Source: Monocercomonoides exilis
Taxonomy: Eukaryota; Preaxostyla; Oxymonadida; Polymastigidae
Direction of reading: 5' to 3'
Assembly (NCBI GenBank): GCA_001643675.2
Contig: LSRY02000042.1
Location: 558,501 to 622,500 of the forward strand
Length of the DNA: 64,000 bases
Every line of letters starts with the position of its first letter. Within the stretch, counting starts at the first letter, position 1. Positions 1 to 11,339 of the stretch are shown here, piece after piece. Below the pieces are notes generated by a model. That model had not been told where the DNA came from. It did not search any database and worked only from the letters and a program-made list of their open reading frames with translations. Made by a program: the position numbers and the translations under genes.

Positions 1-852
1 GTGACTGCGTTCCAACCGATCTTAGATCTGTTTGACCCGTCGCTGCAGATATGGCGATCGCTGCAGTCGAGACGTGAAGTGGTGAAGTTGGAAGAGAAAG
101 TGATGGAGTGAGGGGTTGCAGTGTGCGAAGTTTGGTAGATTGTGGAGAAGGTGCTGGAGGCTGTGAGATTGAGGATGGAGGATGCGGTTCTGTCTCCAGC
201 AGCGATTGCGCTGGCTGTGTTGGAGGAACGGGAAGAAGCAGAGGCAGGAAAAGGGGGAGGCAAAGAGGGAGAAGAAAAGGGAGAAAAAGAGGGAAAAGAA
301 GATGAAGCGAGAGAAGGAGGTGATAGGAACGAGGAGAAAGGCGGGTTTCTGACAGCGCACAGAGAGTTTGTTGAGAGAATCAAAGAGAACCAGGGGAATC
401 TGAAAGAAGCAATGGTTCAGCCGGTTGTGGAGGAGCTTGGGCTGAGTGGGCTGAGGTTTGTGAAGGTTGACGCTGAGGTGGGTGTAGACAAGTTGCATTC
501 AGTTGAACCAGAAGTGTGCAGCACTTCTCCATCCACTGGCATTCAACAGGAAAACAGGAGAGCAGAAGAAGAAATAGCAGATGGGTCTTTGGGCATTACT
601 TCAGATGGAAGCGCAGGTGGAGTGTGGAAAGATGTGGAAAAGGTGCAAATGAAGACAAATGGTTTTGCAATAAACGAGGAACAATACATAACCGTTGAAG
701 AAGCAGAGGGAGAATATTGTTTGATTTGTATGGAGTGATAAGAAGAGGAAGAGGAAAAGAAAGAGGAAAAAAAAGAAGAAACAGAAGAGGAGAAGAAGGA
801 AATGAAAGAAATTTTGGATGGGATGAAGAAGACGCTAAAGAGAATAGAAGAA

Positions 853-883
<31 letters not shown>

Positions 884-945
884 AAGATAAGGGTTATGAA
901 GGTGGAGCAATTGAGAATTGTGAAATGAATTTAATCCTTTTTTAA
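1..945 (+). pseudogene. Decayed acidic/coiled-coil coding remnant
   Basis: One reading frame stays protein-like from the left window edge to about 945 but is cut by in-frame stops (TGA about 109, TAG about 136, TGA-TAA at 736-741, TAA about 853). The longest open piece is 142-738. It is rich in Glu, Lys and Gly with a probable helical segment (AVLEEREEAEAGKGGG) and a later mixed segment ending CLICME. After the stops the frame continues as Glu/Lys repeats. I recognise no domain. The composition and codon pattern resemble the decayed gene at 57.5-60.4 kb. It is probably the 3' end of a gene that extends left of the window and is now inactive. A frameshift or an unrecognised intron could also produce this picture. 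Confidence 0.35.
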
Positions 946-2870
946 AGATGTTGATGATAGCTTGAGTGATGTCGATTGATATAAATATATCATTCGATGA
1001 GTTGATTTCAGAAGAAATAAATAATCTTTATCACAAAATTGGTGAAAGGGAGAGAGATACAAACAGATGAAGAAGGAAGTCCACAAATCATCGACTGCCT
1101 TTGTGTGGTTGAACAGCTTTTCCCTCAGAAAAAGGATGATTGTGTTTGTCCAATGATGTCAACAATTCAAGTGAACTTCATGTATGATGAGGATTTTGGC
1201 AGAGAAGAAGACGTTGACGATTGAAGAAGTTGACTTCAATTGCAAAATTTTCAAAGGCAAGGAGAAGAAAATAAAGAATTTCATGATTATGTGATTGATG
1301 TGTCGATTCTGGCAATGAACATCATTTATTGAAGTGAGACTGTTGAGAAAGATAAGGAAGGTGAAGAAAAATAGAAGATGTCAGCTTTTCCAAGTCACGT
1401 AGGGCGAAAGAAAAAGATGAATTTGTTGTGGATGAAAATGCTCAGAAAGCTCATCAGCTTTGGTGAAAGAGTCGCTTCTGCGGAATACTCTCAACAAATA
1501 ATCCCAAATAAACTGCTTTCTCTCTTTCAAGCTCATGCAAAGCATTGTCAGGCTATGCGTCATTCAAAGAAGATGGCAGAAGTCACGAATGCCATCGTTG
1601 AATTCAAAGCAAACAAGAATATTCTCATTACTTATGGATCTTTTGAAAAAGGATAAAAAAGGCTTCTTTTCATTGCATTTCTGTTCATGGACAATCTGCA
1701 TTCATTGAAAGAACACCTTAAAAGAAAAATGAATGAAATAAAAAAAGTCAAACCATCTTTTTGGCATTTAAATATTTTCCTATCTCCAATAGATTGGTAA
1801 TTATCAACCAAATCGGTTTTCTTGTTCTCCAAAATTGCCTCTTGCCACATAAAAAAACAGACAACTGGACAATAAGTGGCTGGCAAAGAACATCATCGAT
1901 CACAGAGAATCCATTGTGAAGCTGGACATGATTCCAAATGAAAACACATATTCTCCAATCAACTCCTTCACAAAGACTTATTCAACGCCAAGTCTTCGCT
2001 GATGGCTTTCCAACTTGCTTCATTCAAAAGGCAAATGTGATTGTTGTTAAGGCCTGCTGAGTGCTTCGATCAACTCGCTTCTTCCATTCTTCAAACCCCC
2101 AATTCCCTTTCCTTTTCCACAAAACAAACCTTCGGCCCAAAAACAATATAAAGCAAGTCCTGTGCAAAAGATATGTCAAGAACACAATATTTCCCTCGAA
2201 TTGAACAAGCCGTTCAATTCAATCTTTCGGATATTCTCCTCGCTTTTTCTGCATCTTGCTTGAATTATTTCTGATTCAAAATATCGCAGCCGATGTTGCA
2301 TCATGTATTTTGCAATATATAACCAAGTTTATATTTCATGTAATTTTCCTCCACCAATTCACTTTTCAAATTCAATCGATGCAAACAGTCACCAGCTCCT
2401 CCATTTGGAAGAAAAATTCCTGCTCTTCTGCAGTGCAATAACTTGCATGGATGCATCTAAAACCGTGCATCTTAGCAGCTCAAACATACTCGTGTCTCAC
2501 AAAACATCAATCAAAAATCTTCACTTATAAAATTATAGGTTGTCCGCCCTTATTTATTTGTTCAAAAAGGAAATTTTTTAATCCAAAGATTTGCTTGTTT
2601 TGATGCAAATGACATCGACGTCACATGAAGACGTATTAACTTTAGTGTTATTAAATTTGTAACTTGGTGTTTTTAATTCTTTTAATTTGAACAAAAACGA
2701 ATATTTCGAAAATGAATTTATTTGTTGTTTTGAAATCATTTTGTGATTTCGCAGTCACCTTCAAAAACACAAATGTTTCTGGGTGTGCCAGAATTTATGA
2801 GAAAGAATGGTTTAATTAACAAATGAATTTTTTTTATTTTTATGATTTTTCAATTTAAAAAGAGAAATTT
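946..2870. other. Region without an intact gene; possible eroded exons
   Basis: About 1.9 kb of AT-rich sequence holding only short protein-like pieces on the plus strand, for example 1039-1224, 1378-1656 (basic, HAKHCQAMRHSKKM) and about 1860-2000 (WLAKNIIDHRESIVKL in one frame). None is joined by convincing splice sites and none is recognised. It may contain the missing first exon of the gene starting near 2,877, but no clear candidate is visible. Confidence 0.3.
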
Positions 2871-3359
2871 TCACAGTTGGAACAATTCACTGAAGATAAA
2901 CAGAAACAGAAAATCGGAGAAATAAATGAACTTATTGATGAAATGAATAATTTTGAGTTGCTTTCTGTTTTCAATGCTGAATTATTCTACAAAATACTCA
3001 AAATGATTGAAGAAAAGAAACTTACGATAGAAAATTCAATTTTGCTATTGAAATATATAGGATTTTGCAATGCTCCGAAAAGAATTCATTTAGATTTCTT
3101 TAAACATTTATTATTTAAACAAAGATTCAGTCAGATAATAATTGATGAAAATGAGAAGGGAAAAGAAAGAAGGAAGGAAAAGCTTCTGGTTGATCTCTGC
3201 GAATGCTATTTGTTGTTGAATGGATTGCCTTCATCTGAAACGTCTTCAATCATCTTGCCTTGTCTTCTGAAAGTTTCTTTGAACAAAGAGGAAAACGAGG
3301 AGGCTCAGAAAGAAGTGGAAATGGCTATGATGGCTTTGAGCAGCATTGACGAATGTGAT

Positions 3360-3424
3360 GTTTGAACGTTTCAATTTCCATTTTAATAAAATTGATTTTT
3401 AATATTTTTCTTATTTCTAATTAG
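3360..3424 (+). other. Intron (GTTTGA...TTAG) in the split family gene
   Basis: It joins the codon for Asp (GAT, 3357-3359) to TTT ATC GAA (3425 on) in phase 0. The 65-bp sequence is AT-rich. The GTTTG donor is the commonest one in this window. Confidence 0.75.
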
Positions 3425-3943
3425 TTTATCGAACGAGGAAAGTATTTGAACGAAACCAAAGATATTCTGAAATATCATCAGGAACATCACAACCTCACTC
3501 AGCTTGCCTATCAGTCTGCTTGGCAGTTTTTGATTTATAGATTACGCTTCGATTATAGTCTTGAACATGTTATTGTGAATGAACTGCATTTCTGTAGGGA
3601 GGCGGAAAGAGAATTAGAAGAGCTGGCAAAGTGGATGAATTGGAAGAAGAAAGAAGAGGAAATGAGCAAAGAAGAAGCGAATGAAGTGAATATAATAAAG
3701 AGATGGCTTCATGCATTGGGGATTTTCTTTCGCCTTTTCCGATTATGGAAAGAAGAAATTGCTGAGCTTATAGGCAGCGTCGCTCATGTGTGTCGAGCAG
3801 CAAGAGAAAATAACAAAGAAATTAGCAATTGGTGCATTTGTTCATTAAGAAATGCAACAGAAAATGGAAATGTGAGAGTTGAAGACTTGCTGAAAGGAAG
3901 AGCAATTGATGCTGTTTTGGAGGAATTTCAGCAACAAACGGTA

Positions 3944-3986
3944 CCCTTGGTGGAAAACCCGGTAGTTTGTGGAAAACCCGGTAGTT
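3944..3986 (+). repeat. Left terminal inverted repeat of the pogo-like element
   Basis: It is identical as reverse complement to 6234-6276 over 43 bases and carries two tandem 19-bp units. Confidence 0.95.
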
Positions 3987-4301
3987 TGATATTTTCAAAA
4001 GTTGGTATTAAAAGGAAATAATTGCATATTTGATGGCTACAGCTTTAAATATCGAAAAAGGTTTCAAACCAGATGAGTTTGTTAAACAATAACTGCAAAT
4101 TATTCTTCAAATAATATTATTAACCTTTTTGAGACCAATTGGAACTTTGTTTTGTATTCAAATAAAGAGTGCTTTTTAACTGAAATAAAAATAGATAAAA
4201 ATCCACACTAAACTTTTTGTGTCATTGCAACTACTTGTTACAATTTATCCCCTCATTTCTTCAAGATTTAATAAATTCATTCGTTGATCTGATGTATTAT
4301 A

Positions 4302-5959
4302 ATGGAAACTTCTGAAAGTATATCTTCTAATCACCTCAACCGATTAATTGCATCCTCTGATTACCGCTTGCTTTCATCGCCTTCTAAAAAAATATTTGAA
4401 ATAAAAAAGAAATATACAGTTTCGTGGAAGACAGCAGTGGGATCGCATGCCATCTCCAATGGAGCTTGGGAAAGGGGAATGGCTGCGTTGAAGGCAAAGC
4501 GCCAAATTGGTATATCGGGTCGGCCTTCGATTATATCGAAAAAACAACTTGAAACTGTGGAAAATCAAGTTATTGCTCTTCTTTCGGAACAAAAGATTAT
4601 CAGACTAAAAGATATTCATTCCATGGTTATGAAAATTATTTTTTTCTTATTTTTCAATTTTGACTTTTATAGATTCAGGAGGTTTTGAATGCAGATCGTG
4701 AAAGTGGAGAAGAAAGAAAAGAAGTGAATTCCAAATATGCATATGATTTAATAAAAAGGAGTGAAGTTTTAAAGGCAAGTATATCTAGACCCATGGAAAT
4801 TGCTAAAATCAACGCACAATCTCCTGAGACTATTCGTTCATGGTTCGAAAGGTTGACAACTGTCATCTCATCTCACAATATTTGTTCTTCCAATATCTAC
4901 AATTTTGATGAATCTTCAATACGAATTGGGAATGGAACAGAGAAATTAGTAGTCTGCTTAAAAAATCAAATTCCACCCTCTCCTTCTTCGTTGCCAAAAA
5001 CAGAAAACGCAACAATTTGCGTATGTGTATGTGCTGATGGATCACATCTTCCTCATATTTTGATTTACCCCCGAAAAACGATTCCACAGGAATTTTCTTT
5101 ATTGTCTTCCTTTAATATTTCTTTCGTAGGTTCATCTTCTGGCTGGATCACTTCGGATTTGTTTAGATTTATAATGATTCAGAAATGGTTTCCTTTGATT
5201 TCCGATAAACTGAAAGTGTCCCAATCAAAAAAGGCTCTTCTTTTATTAGACAATCACAGATCTCACCACGATCCAGAAGTTATTGCTTTTGCAGAAAAAA
5301 ACAATATTATCATCGAATTTTTACCACCTAACATGACACACCTTCTCCAACCTTGCGACAATTGCGTGTTCTCCAGATTCAAACAAGTTTTACAGAACTC
5401 TTTTGTTGCGCCCTCGCATTTTGCAACTTCTTCGTATCGAAAAGCTTTGGCTGATGTTCTGCCAGAAGCATTATCAGCAGCAACGTCTCCTTCAACGATA
5501 AAAACAGCATTTCTAAATACAGGAGTTTATCCAGTGGCAGCTGCACCGGTGCTTTCTCGTGTGAGTGGTTCCCCTGTTCGTCAGAAAAAATCATCTTCAG
5601 ATAATTTATCTTCAAATAACTTAAAGCAAAGTTTGTTTGGAGATTTTTCTCCAAAAGAAAAACGAAAATTGAAAGTGGAAAAGCAAGAAAAGTTGTCGAC
5701 AGAAATGGATGAAATAGAAAAAATGGATGAAAAACTTGTTTTTTCAGAAGAAAAAGAAAAGGATGGACAGAATGAAACAGAAGAGTTAACAAAGGTGGTG
5801 AAAAGGAAGGTGAGACTCAGGAGAAAAAGAATGGATGATGATTTTATGTATGGAAACGAAATGAGCTATATATTTGAGGAAGATAAAGAAACTGAGGCAT
5901 TTGAACGCAATTCAAAAAATTCATCATGCAAGCGAAGAAAAGTCGACGATGAGTCTTAA
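4302..5959 (+). CDS. Pogo-like DDE transposase (two exons)
   Basis: Exon 1 is 4302-4625 and exon 2 is 4673-5959. A 47-bp intron (GTTATG...TATAG) joins them in phase 0 to give about 536 residues. The N-terminal 110 residues are basic and probably helix-turn-helix DNA-binding (KKIFEIKKKYTVSWKTAV, GISGRPSIISKKQLETVE). The DDE_1-type catalytic core shows the first Asp in YNFDESS, the second in LLLDNHRSHH and the third in HLLQPCDNCVFSRFK. There are 35 residues between the second and third Asp, so the triad is DD35D. PPNMTHLLQPCD is the typical pogo/jerky/CENP-B signature. The C-terminus is a charged Lys/Glu tail with basic clusters (KRKVRLRRKRM, CKRRKV) that could act as nuclear localisation signals. 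It should excise and reinsert its own element at TA sites. No frameshift or stop is seen. Confidence 0.9.
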
Positions 5960-6233
5960 TCCGTGGACAATAATGAAACGATTTTATTTTTTTGAATGTT
6001 ATTTCATTTTTTTGCATTGAAAGAGAACTTATTTTAAATATTGGATTGATTTGTCATTTATTATAACATTTCACAAATGCAAAAATATATGATAATACAT
6101 TTTGATTTGTTTCTTTTTTGTTTAATTCAATTATTAAACTTTTCAAACATCTTGCAAAACGTAAACCAAAATGTTCAAAAAATATTGAGTGGAAATAAAT
6201 GTTAAAAAAAAACAGCTCCAATTTTGAGTCCAC

Positions 6234-6276
6234 AACTACCGGGTTTTCCACAAACTACCGGGTTTTCCACCAAGGG
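6234..6276 (-). repeat. Right terminal inverted repeat of the pogo-like element
   Basis: It is a perfect 43-base inverted copy of 3944-3986, followed by the second TA target copy. Confidence 0.95.
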
Positions 6277-6539
6277 TATATAACAGAGCACAATCTGATC
6301 GTTTGGACTGCTTTTTGACAATTTTACGTAGATTGAAAGAAAAGGAAGATGATGAAATGAACGAAAGGAAAAGAAAAGAGTTGAAAACGAAAGTGTTCGA
6401 AAATATGGAAAAGGAAGGATGCGAAGATACCATCATAAGCTTTCATAAAATGTTTTATTATCTTCATAGAAAATATTGGTTTGGATTTCCGTTTAATATT
6501 TCAGATTATTTTGTGAATGTTTAGTCATATTCTTTTCAT

Positions 6540-6740
6540 TTGGCTCTGTTTCTCAAATTTTCAATTTTTCTTTTTTTTTTCTATTCTTTTTTCTATTTCT
6601 TTCTTTTTTCTTTCTTTTCTTTTCTTTTCTTTCTTTCTTTCTTTTTCTTCTTTTTCTTCTTTTTCTTCTTTTTCTTTTCTTTTTCTTTTTCTTTTTCTTT
6701 TTTTAATTCTTTTCTTTTCTTAACTTTCCATTTCTTTTTT
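6540..6740 (+). repeat. Pyrimidine-rich low-complexity tract (TTTTC/TTCTTT)
   Basis: About 200 bp directly after the stop of the split gene consist almost entirely of T and C in irregular TTTCTTT units. ORFs through it (poly-Phe, or poly-Lys on the other strand) are artefacts. From about 6740 to 7070 the sequence is AT-rich with nothing recognised. Confidence 0.85.
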
Positions 6741-7070
6741 GAATAAAAAAGAAACATATTTGAAAACAAGTACATTTTATATTAACATAAAAATTTCTCT
6801 CATTTTGTTGAAAACGCCTAGATAATGTATTTGAAGAACAAATAGTAAATAACAACAAAGTTATTATCAGTAAGAATATCTCAGATCCGCAAAGTACTGC
6901 AATGATTAATAAGAAATGATATATCAAAGAATACTCAAAGACAACATGTGCAAAATCAGAAGGATAATCAAGATGAGATATAAAATCAAGAAAAGAAGCG
7001 AAGAAAAAGAAATAACTACAAATAATTTGGTGGAAAAAAAAACATAAAAAATAAACTCTCATTATTCTTT

Positions 7071-9273
7071 TTAGACATAAGAACGCAGCCAGCTCAATAT
7101 CTCCTTTGACCAACGAACGTAGTTGAATGGATCGAGAATGTAATGTGGCTCCGATGGGAAAAACACGAAGCGTGACGGAACACCTCTCCACTGCAGTGTC
7201 TTGAATGCCATGAATCCTTGGTCAAACGGAACACGGTAGTCAATTCCACCGTGCGTGACAAGCATTGGTGTGTTGTACTTGTTGGCAAAGAAAGAAGGAG
7301 ACCATTTCTCATAGCAGTTCTCGTTTCCTTCCTCTGGCTTCCACGGCAGCCCTTTCATCTCCCTCTCCATAAAGCGCGGGATATCTGTCTCTCCATAAAA
7401 CGTGTTCAGGTCAAACAGACCAGCATGGCACACAATCCCCGCAAACGCGTCTGTGTGGCTGTTCAGCCAGTTCATCATGTACCCCGCATAAGAAGGACCC
7501 ACCGCAGCTACACGGTCCTTGTCCAGTGACGTGTCCGTCGCCAGGATAAACGCCAGCCCCGCCATGATATCTTCATACGGCCACGACCCCCACCGCCCGT
7601 GGATGGAGTCCGCAAACGCCTTCCCAAAGCTGTCGCTGCCGTGCGGGTTCGGAGAGAACACACCATATCCCTGGTGCGCAAACACCTCCGGATTCCAGTT
7701 CGGATCCCACTCGTCGTTCGTTGCCCACTCTGGCCCTCCGTGGATGTTCATCACAAGCGGCCATTTCATCGGCGGTGTGGGGGAAGTGTTCGGTGCTGAA
7801 GAAGGAGAAAAGAGGGGACGCACATAAAACGCTTGGATTTTCTCGTTGTTGGCGCCAGTGTACCAATACTCGATGGCAGGTTCCAAAGGATAGCACTTGG
7901 CCAAGACAGCATCAGTCAGCTTGGTCACTCGCGTCTCTCCTGCAACATCTCCGTCTCTCCAGCCGTCTTTCGTGGTATCCAACTCTTTGGCCTCTGCATT
8001 CGGCACAGTCGAGTCATACACATATACTTCAAATGGCTGCGCAATTGTCGACTTCACATAGCCGTATTTCTGAGTGCCCAGCTGGCAGACACTTGTGATG
8101 GACGAGCCAGGCAAGATGCTCTTCTGGAAGCCATTGACAGCATCAAAGACGACAGCGCGTGTTCGGCCTTTGATTCTCGCTGTGCAGAGAATCGTGTCTG
8201 GAGCAGTAGATGACCATGCAGCAGTGGCAATGCCATACTCAAAATCTTCTGTCAGTCGTCGAGTTTGCCCTGTTTCCCTGTTGTATTCAAAAAGAGATGT
8301 GATGTCTGTTTCGTCATTTGGTGTTAGTGTGGAAATATATAAAATTCGGCTCCATTTCTCTGTTGGCTCAAACAATGGTTGAGTGTTCCTCTTGTCATTT
8401 GGTGATATAATTACGTCTTGTTTGTCTGGGTTGCCAATATCGTGTAAGAAAATGAGTCTATTATTCGTGAATGCGCTGTTTTCTCCTTGAAGACAACTAA
8501 ATGCGATGTACTTATCATCAGGAGAAACTGCAAAATCGTCGCTTGTTCCGGGAAAGACAACTGGTCCATCAACTTTATGGGACTTCATTGCATCAACTGG
8601 CTCTTTCGTAAAGGTGTAATGAAAATCAGATTCTTCATTATCTGCAATCATGTAAAACACATGTGCAAGTTTTCCATTTCGATAAGCAACTTCATCAACA
8701 ACAGGAGTGTGATCAAAAACAAGCATTTTGTACGGCAATTTTTCTATTTCTTTGTCTTTATTAGCAGTTTCCTCGATATTCATGCCGGGATAAACATAAG
8801 CCACAAAGCAAACAACTCCGCCTTTTGGACTCCATTTGAGCATTGTTGTGTGCATGGGGAATTCTTTAACGACTTTAGAATTTTCATTTGCAACATTCAA
8901 AAGAACAAGTTTCGTATTACCATTATCATCAGTAAAATAAGCAAGAACATCAGGATGAGCAGTCCAAGTAATATCACGAATTGAAGTACTTTGAGCAATT
9001 TGTTTTGTTCCGCCTGCTGTTCCATCGCTCACATAAATTCTGTATGTAGTTTGACCCAAATCAAGTTGCGTTTTAACTGTCAAAAAAGCAAATCTCTTTA
9101 ATATAAATGAATTTTTGCTCAATAAAATAAAACTGTAAAAAAAATTGACAAACTGTGTTATCAGAGTTTGAAACAACAACATTCGGAGTTTCAAGTTCTT
9201 TCATCATTTCAGCTGTAAATGGCACCAGTTCTCCCAAAAGAGAAGACACAATAAGCACAATTACGTTCAACAT
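7071..9273 (-). CDS. Secreted S9-family serine peptidase (prolyl oligopeptidase / acylaminoacyl-peptidase type)
   Basis: Exon 1 is 9273-9154 and exon 2 is 9095-7071, giving about 714 residues. The donor is GTTTGT and the chosen acceptor is TTAAAG. This join is in frame and recreates the family's NxxFAFLTV-like first propeller strand. An alternative (donor GTCAAT at 9149, acceptor at 9077) is also in frame. The N-terminus is hydrophobic (MLNVIVLIVSSLLG), a probable signal peptide. Residues of about 40-420 form a WD/DPP-like beta-propeller; the C-terminal 260 form an alpha/beta hydrolase. The catalytic Ser is in GPSYAGY, the Asp in THGGIDYRVP and the His in SEPHYI, with an oxyanion-region HGGPE motif. 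It should cleave peptides or remove N-terminal residues in a secretory or digestive compartment. Length and motif order are typical. It is convergent with the gene at left. Confidence 0.85.
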
Positions 9274-9860
9274 TTTTAATTTTAAGGGTACTAACCATTT
9301 TTTGGAATTTTTAATTAATTGTATGAATGTTCTTCAGCGTTTTAACAATTAAAGAAACAGTAAATTCAAAAAGATTTTAAATGCTTAAATTGTATGAAAC
9401 AAATAAACATCAAAATATAATGTTTGGAAGAAAAAGAATAAAAAAAACGTTGAAAGCTATTTTCAAATAAAAATGTTATCTTTAAAATCAAAAAAGTTAA
9501 AAAAAAAATAGAAAAAATAAAAAAATAGAACATCAAAATGCAACAAAAAAAGCAATAGGCCTCCAAAGCACGTTTGCAGAAAGCCGAGAAGAAGATTAGA
9601 AGTTTTTCAGCAACGAAAACAAGAACACTCCGTTTTAACTGCAAAGAACAGGAGCGAAGCTTCAACTGTTTTAACTTTGCAGATCATTTTCCAGACTTTT
9701 TTTAAGTTGGGAACAGAGCCAGAATCTCCTCTTCTTGTTACGATCGTTCTGCGATAGCGCTGAAGAGGCACAAAATAATCCATTTAAAAAAATCAACACC
9801 TAAGTTTTGTTATCCTGTGTAAATCCTTCTGTAATGAATTTGAATCTAACGTTCCTCCTA
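9274..9860. other. AT-rich intergenic region
   Basis: It lies between the start of the S9 peptidase and the end of SAM synthetase, both on the minus strand, so it holds the peptidase promoter and the synthetase 3' flank. I see no RNA gene, repeat or convincing ORF. Confidence 0.5.
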
Positions 9861-11163
9861 TTAAGCCTTCACAACTGTGAAATCGAGCATCTTTGGAACT
9901 TCCCATGTAAATGATGGATCCGTTCTCCCAAAATGTCCATACGCTGCAGTCTTGTAGAAGCGTGGCTTTTTCAAGTCAAGTTGTGTAGCAATCATTCCTG
10001 GACGCATATCAAAATTATTCTTCACAAGTGCCTGAAGTTCTTTTGTTGGAATCTTTGATGTTCCAAAGTCATCAATGAAAAGAGAAATGGGCTGTGCCAA
10101 TCCAATTACATATGATAATTCAATCAGGCAACGGTCTACAACTTTGCTTGCGACAAGTGATTTTGCAATCCAACGAGCGAGATATGAACCAGATCTATCG
10201 ACTTTAGTCCAATCTTTTCCGGAGAATGCCCCTCCGCCATGTCCTCCCCATCCACCATATGTATCAACAATGATCTTTCTTCCGGTAAGTCCGGCATCAG
10301 ATTTTGGTCCGCCATAAGTGAATCTTCCTGAAGGATTCACATAAATCTTTGTCTTTTCTGTGAGATATTGTGGTGGAATCACTGCTTTGATGACTTTGTC
10401 AATAACTTCTTGACGAATCACTTCATTAGACACATCTGGAGTATGTTGAGTTGAAATGACAATGGTATCTGCAAATTGTGGGACAGGAACACGCTTTTCC
10501 ATTTTGTATGCAAATGTAACCTGCGACTTTGCATCAGGTTGTAACCATGGGAGAACTCTTGATTTTCTAACTTGAGATAACTTCTCGACCAATCTGTGAG
10601 AAAATAGGAGAGTAAGCGGAACCAATTCCTCGGATTCGTTGCAAGCAAAGCCAAACATCAAGCCCTGATCACCTGCGCCAGTATCAGCTTCGGCAACATT
10701 AGAGACTGCTCCATCAATCTCAGATGATTGCTGCGAAATACGAACTTCAACTTCAAGTGTCTTGTAGTCTGCTCCAAATGTAGCATCATCATAACCCACA
10801 TCTTTATATACTTGTTTTACAATCGCAGGAATGTTTAGATTCGCATTTGAAGTTATTTCGCCAAAAACAACGCACCAATTTCCTTTGCATGCAGTTTCTG
10901 AATTAATGGCAAAAAGAGAAAGAGAGAGATAGCTTTAAAAATAAAATTACCAATAAATGCATTAGCATGCCACATGCAACACGAGAGTGTTCGTCTTGGC
11001 GCAGGCATTCATCAACAATTGCATCAGAAACAAGATCACATAGTTTGTCTAACAATAAGTCATGCAATAAAAATCAGATAAATTGTAAGCACTATATACC
11101 TGGATGTCCTTCAGATACTGATTCACTTGTGAAATAAAAGAGTTCAGAATCAGATGTTGACAT
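9861..11163 (-). CDS. metK: S-adenosylmethionine synthetase (methionine adenosyltransferase)
   Basis: There are three exons: 11163-11100, 11048-10971 and 10897-9861, giving 392 residues, the usual length. The enzyme makes SAM from methionine and ATP in the cytosol. Exon 1 ends in SVSEGHP, and splicing restores the ATP-binding GHPDK motif. Exon 2 ends at RVACE and continues as ETACKGNW, the conserved VACET region. Later come GAGDQG, the [13 protein letters not shown] segment and GGGAFSGKD followed by [14 protein letters not shown], which hold the catalytic and substrate-binding residues. Intron 1 starts GTATAT. Intron 2 (10970-10898, 73 bp) starts GC, because only this cut keeps frame and conserved sequence. 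The gene shares a 176-bp upstream region with the divergent CFAP20 gene. Confidence 0.95.
10898..10970 (-). other. GC-AG intron in the SAM synthetase gene
   Basis: The donor is GCATGC directly after the Gly/Glu-splitting G at 10971. The acceptor AATTCAG ends at 10898. Splicing in phase 1 joins RVAC-E-TACK, the conserved MAT sequence. No GT donor nearby gives the correct frame. Confidence 0.8.
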
Positions 11164-11339
11164 TAAAAAATAAATAATATGATCATGATATATATTTTTT
11201 TATTTCTGCAAAATTTTCAAATAAGATTCCTGCAGCATTATCAGTATGGAATAACGAATGGAAACTTGTATTTCTGAAAAATCTGTTTGAGAAATTTCAT
11301 GATCAAGACAATGTTATTTGTATATTTTTAACTTCATAA
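11164..11339. promoter_or_regulatory. Shared upstream region of SAM synthetase and CFAP20
   Basis: 176 bp separate the two divergent start codons. The region is AT-rich and must contain both promoters; no specific element is recognised. This is inferred only from gene layout. Confidence 0.45.

Larger units (their letters stand above)
3944..6276 (+). mobile_element. Complete pogo/Tc1-mariner-type DNA transposon
   Basis: The element is 2,333 bp, flanked by a duplicated TA (3942-3943 and 6277-6278) and bounded by perfect 43-bp inverted repeats (3944-3986 and 6234-6276, starting CCCTTGGTGG). Each repeat contains two direct copies of a 19-bp unit (GTGGAAAACCCGGTAGTTT, the last base variable), probably the transposase-binding sites. 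Inside is one transposase gene with a single intron. Perfect repeats and an uninterrupted transposase suggest a recent insertion that could still be active. Confidence 0.93.
2877..6524 (+). pseudogene. Oxymonad-type multigene-family protein, split by a pogo-like transposon
   Basis: Three coding pieces line up. Piece 1 is 2877-3359, preceded by an acceptor (TTTCACAG), so an upstream first exon is expected. Piece 2 is 3425-3943, after a 65-bp intron starting GTTTGA and ending TTAG. Piece 3 is 6279-6524, beyond the transposon. Dropping the element and one TA copy puts piece 3 in frame with piece 2. The protein has motifs such as LLVDLCECYLLLNGLPSSE, ILKYHQEHHNLTQLAYQSAW and FENMEKEGCEDTIISFH. 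These match a large, functionally uncharacterised family I know from Monocercomonoides; it looks all-helical. The element ends the reading frame about 25 codons into its left end, so this allele should be inactive unless the element excises. Family identity is recalled, not searched. Confidence 0.75.

Noticed and set aside
6517-6775. Poly-Phe and poly-Lys ORFs after the split gene
   Set aside because: They arise from a pyrimidine-rich low-complexity tract.
7218-8984. Plus-strand ORFs opposite the S9 peptidase
   Set aside because: Antisense shadows of a strongly conserved coding region; no domain or splice signals of their own.
9073-9153. Peptidase starting inside the long ORF at about 9,194
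   Set aside because: That start would give no signal peptide and an AT-rich leader; an upstream exon with signal peptide and in-frame splice sites fits the family better.
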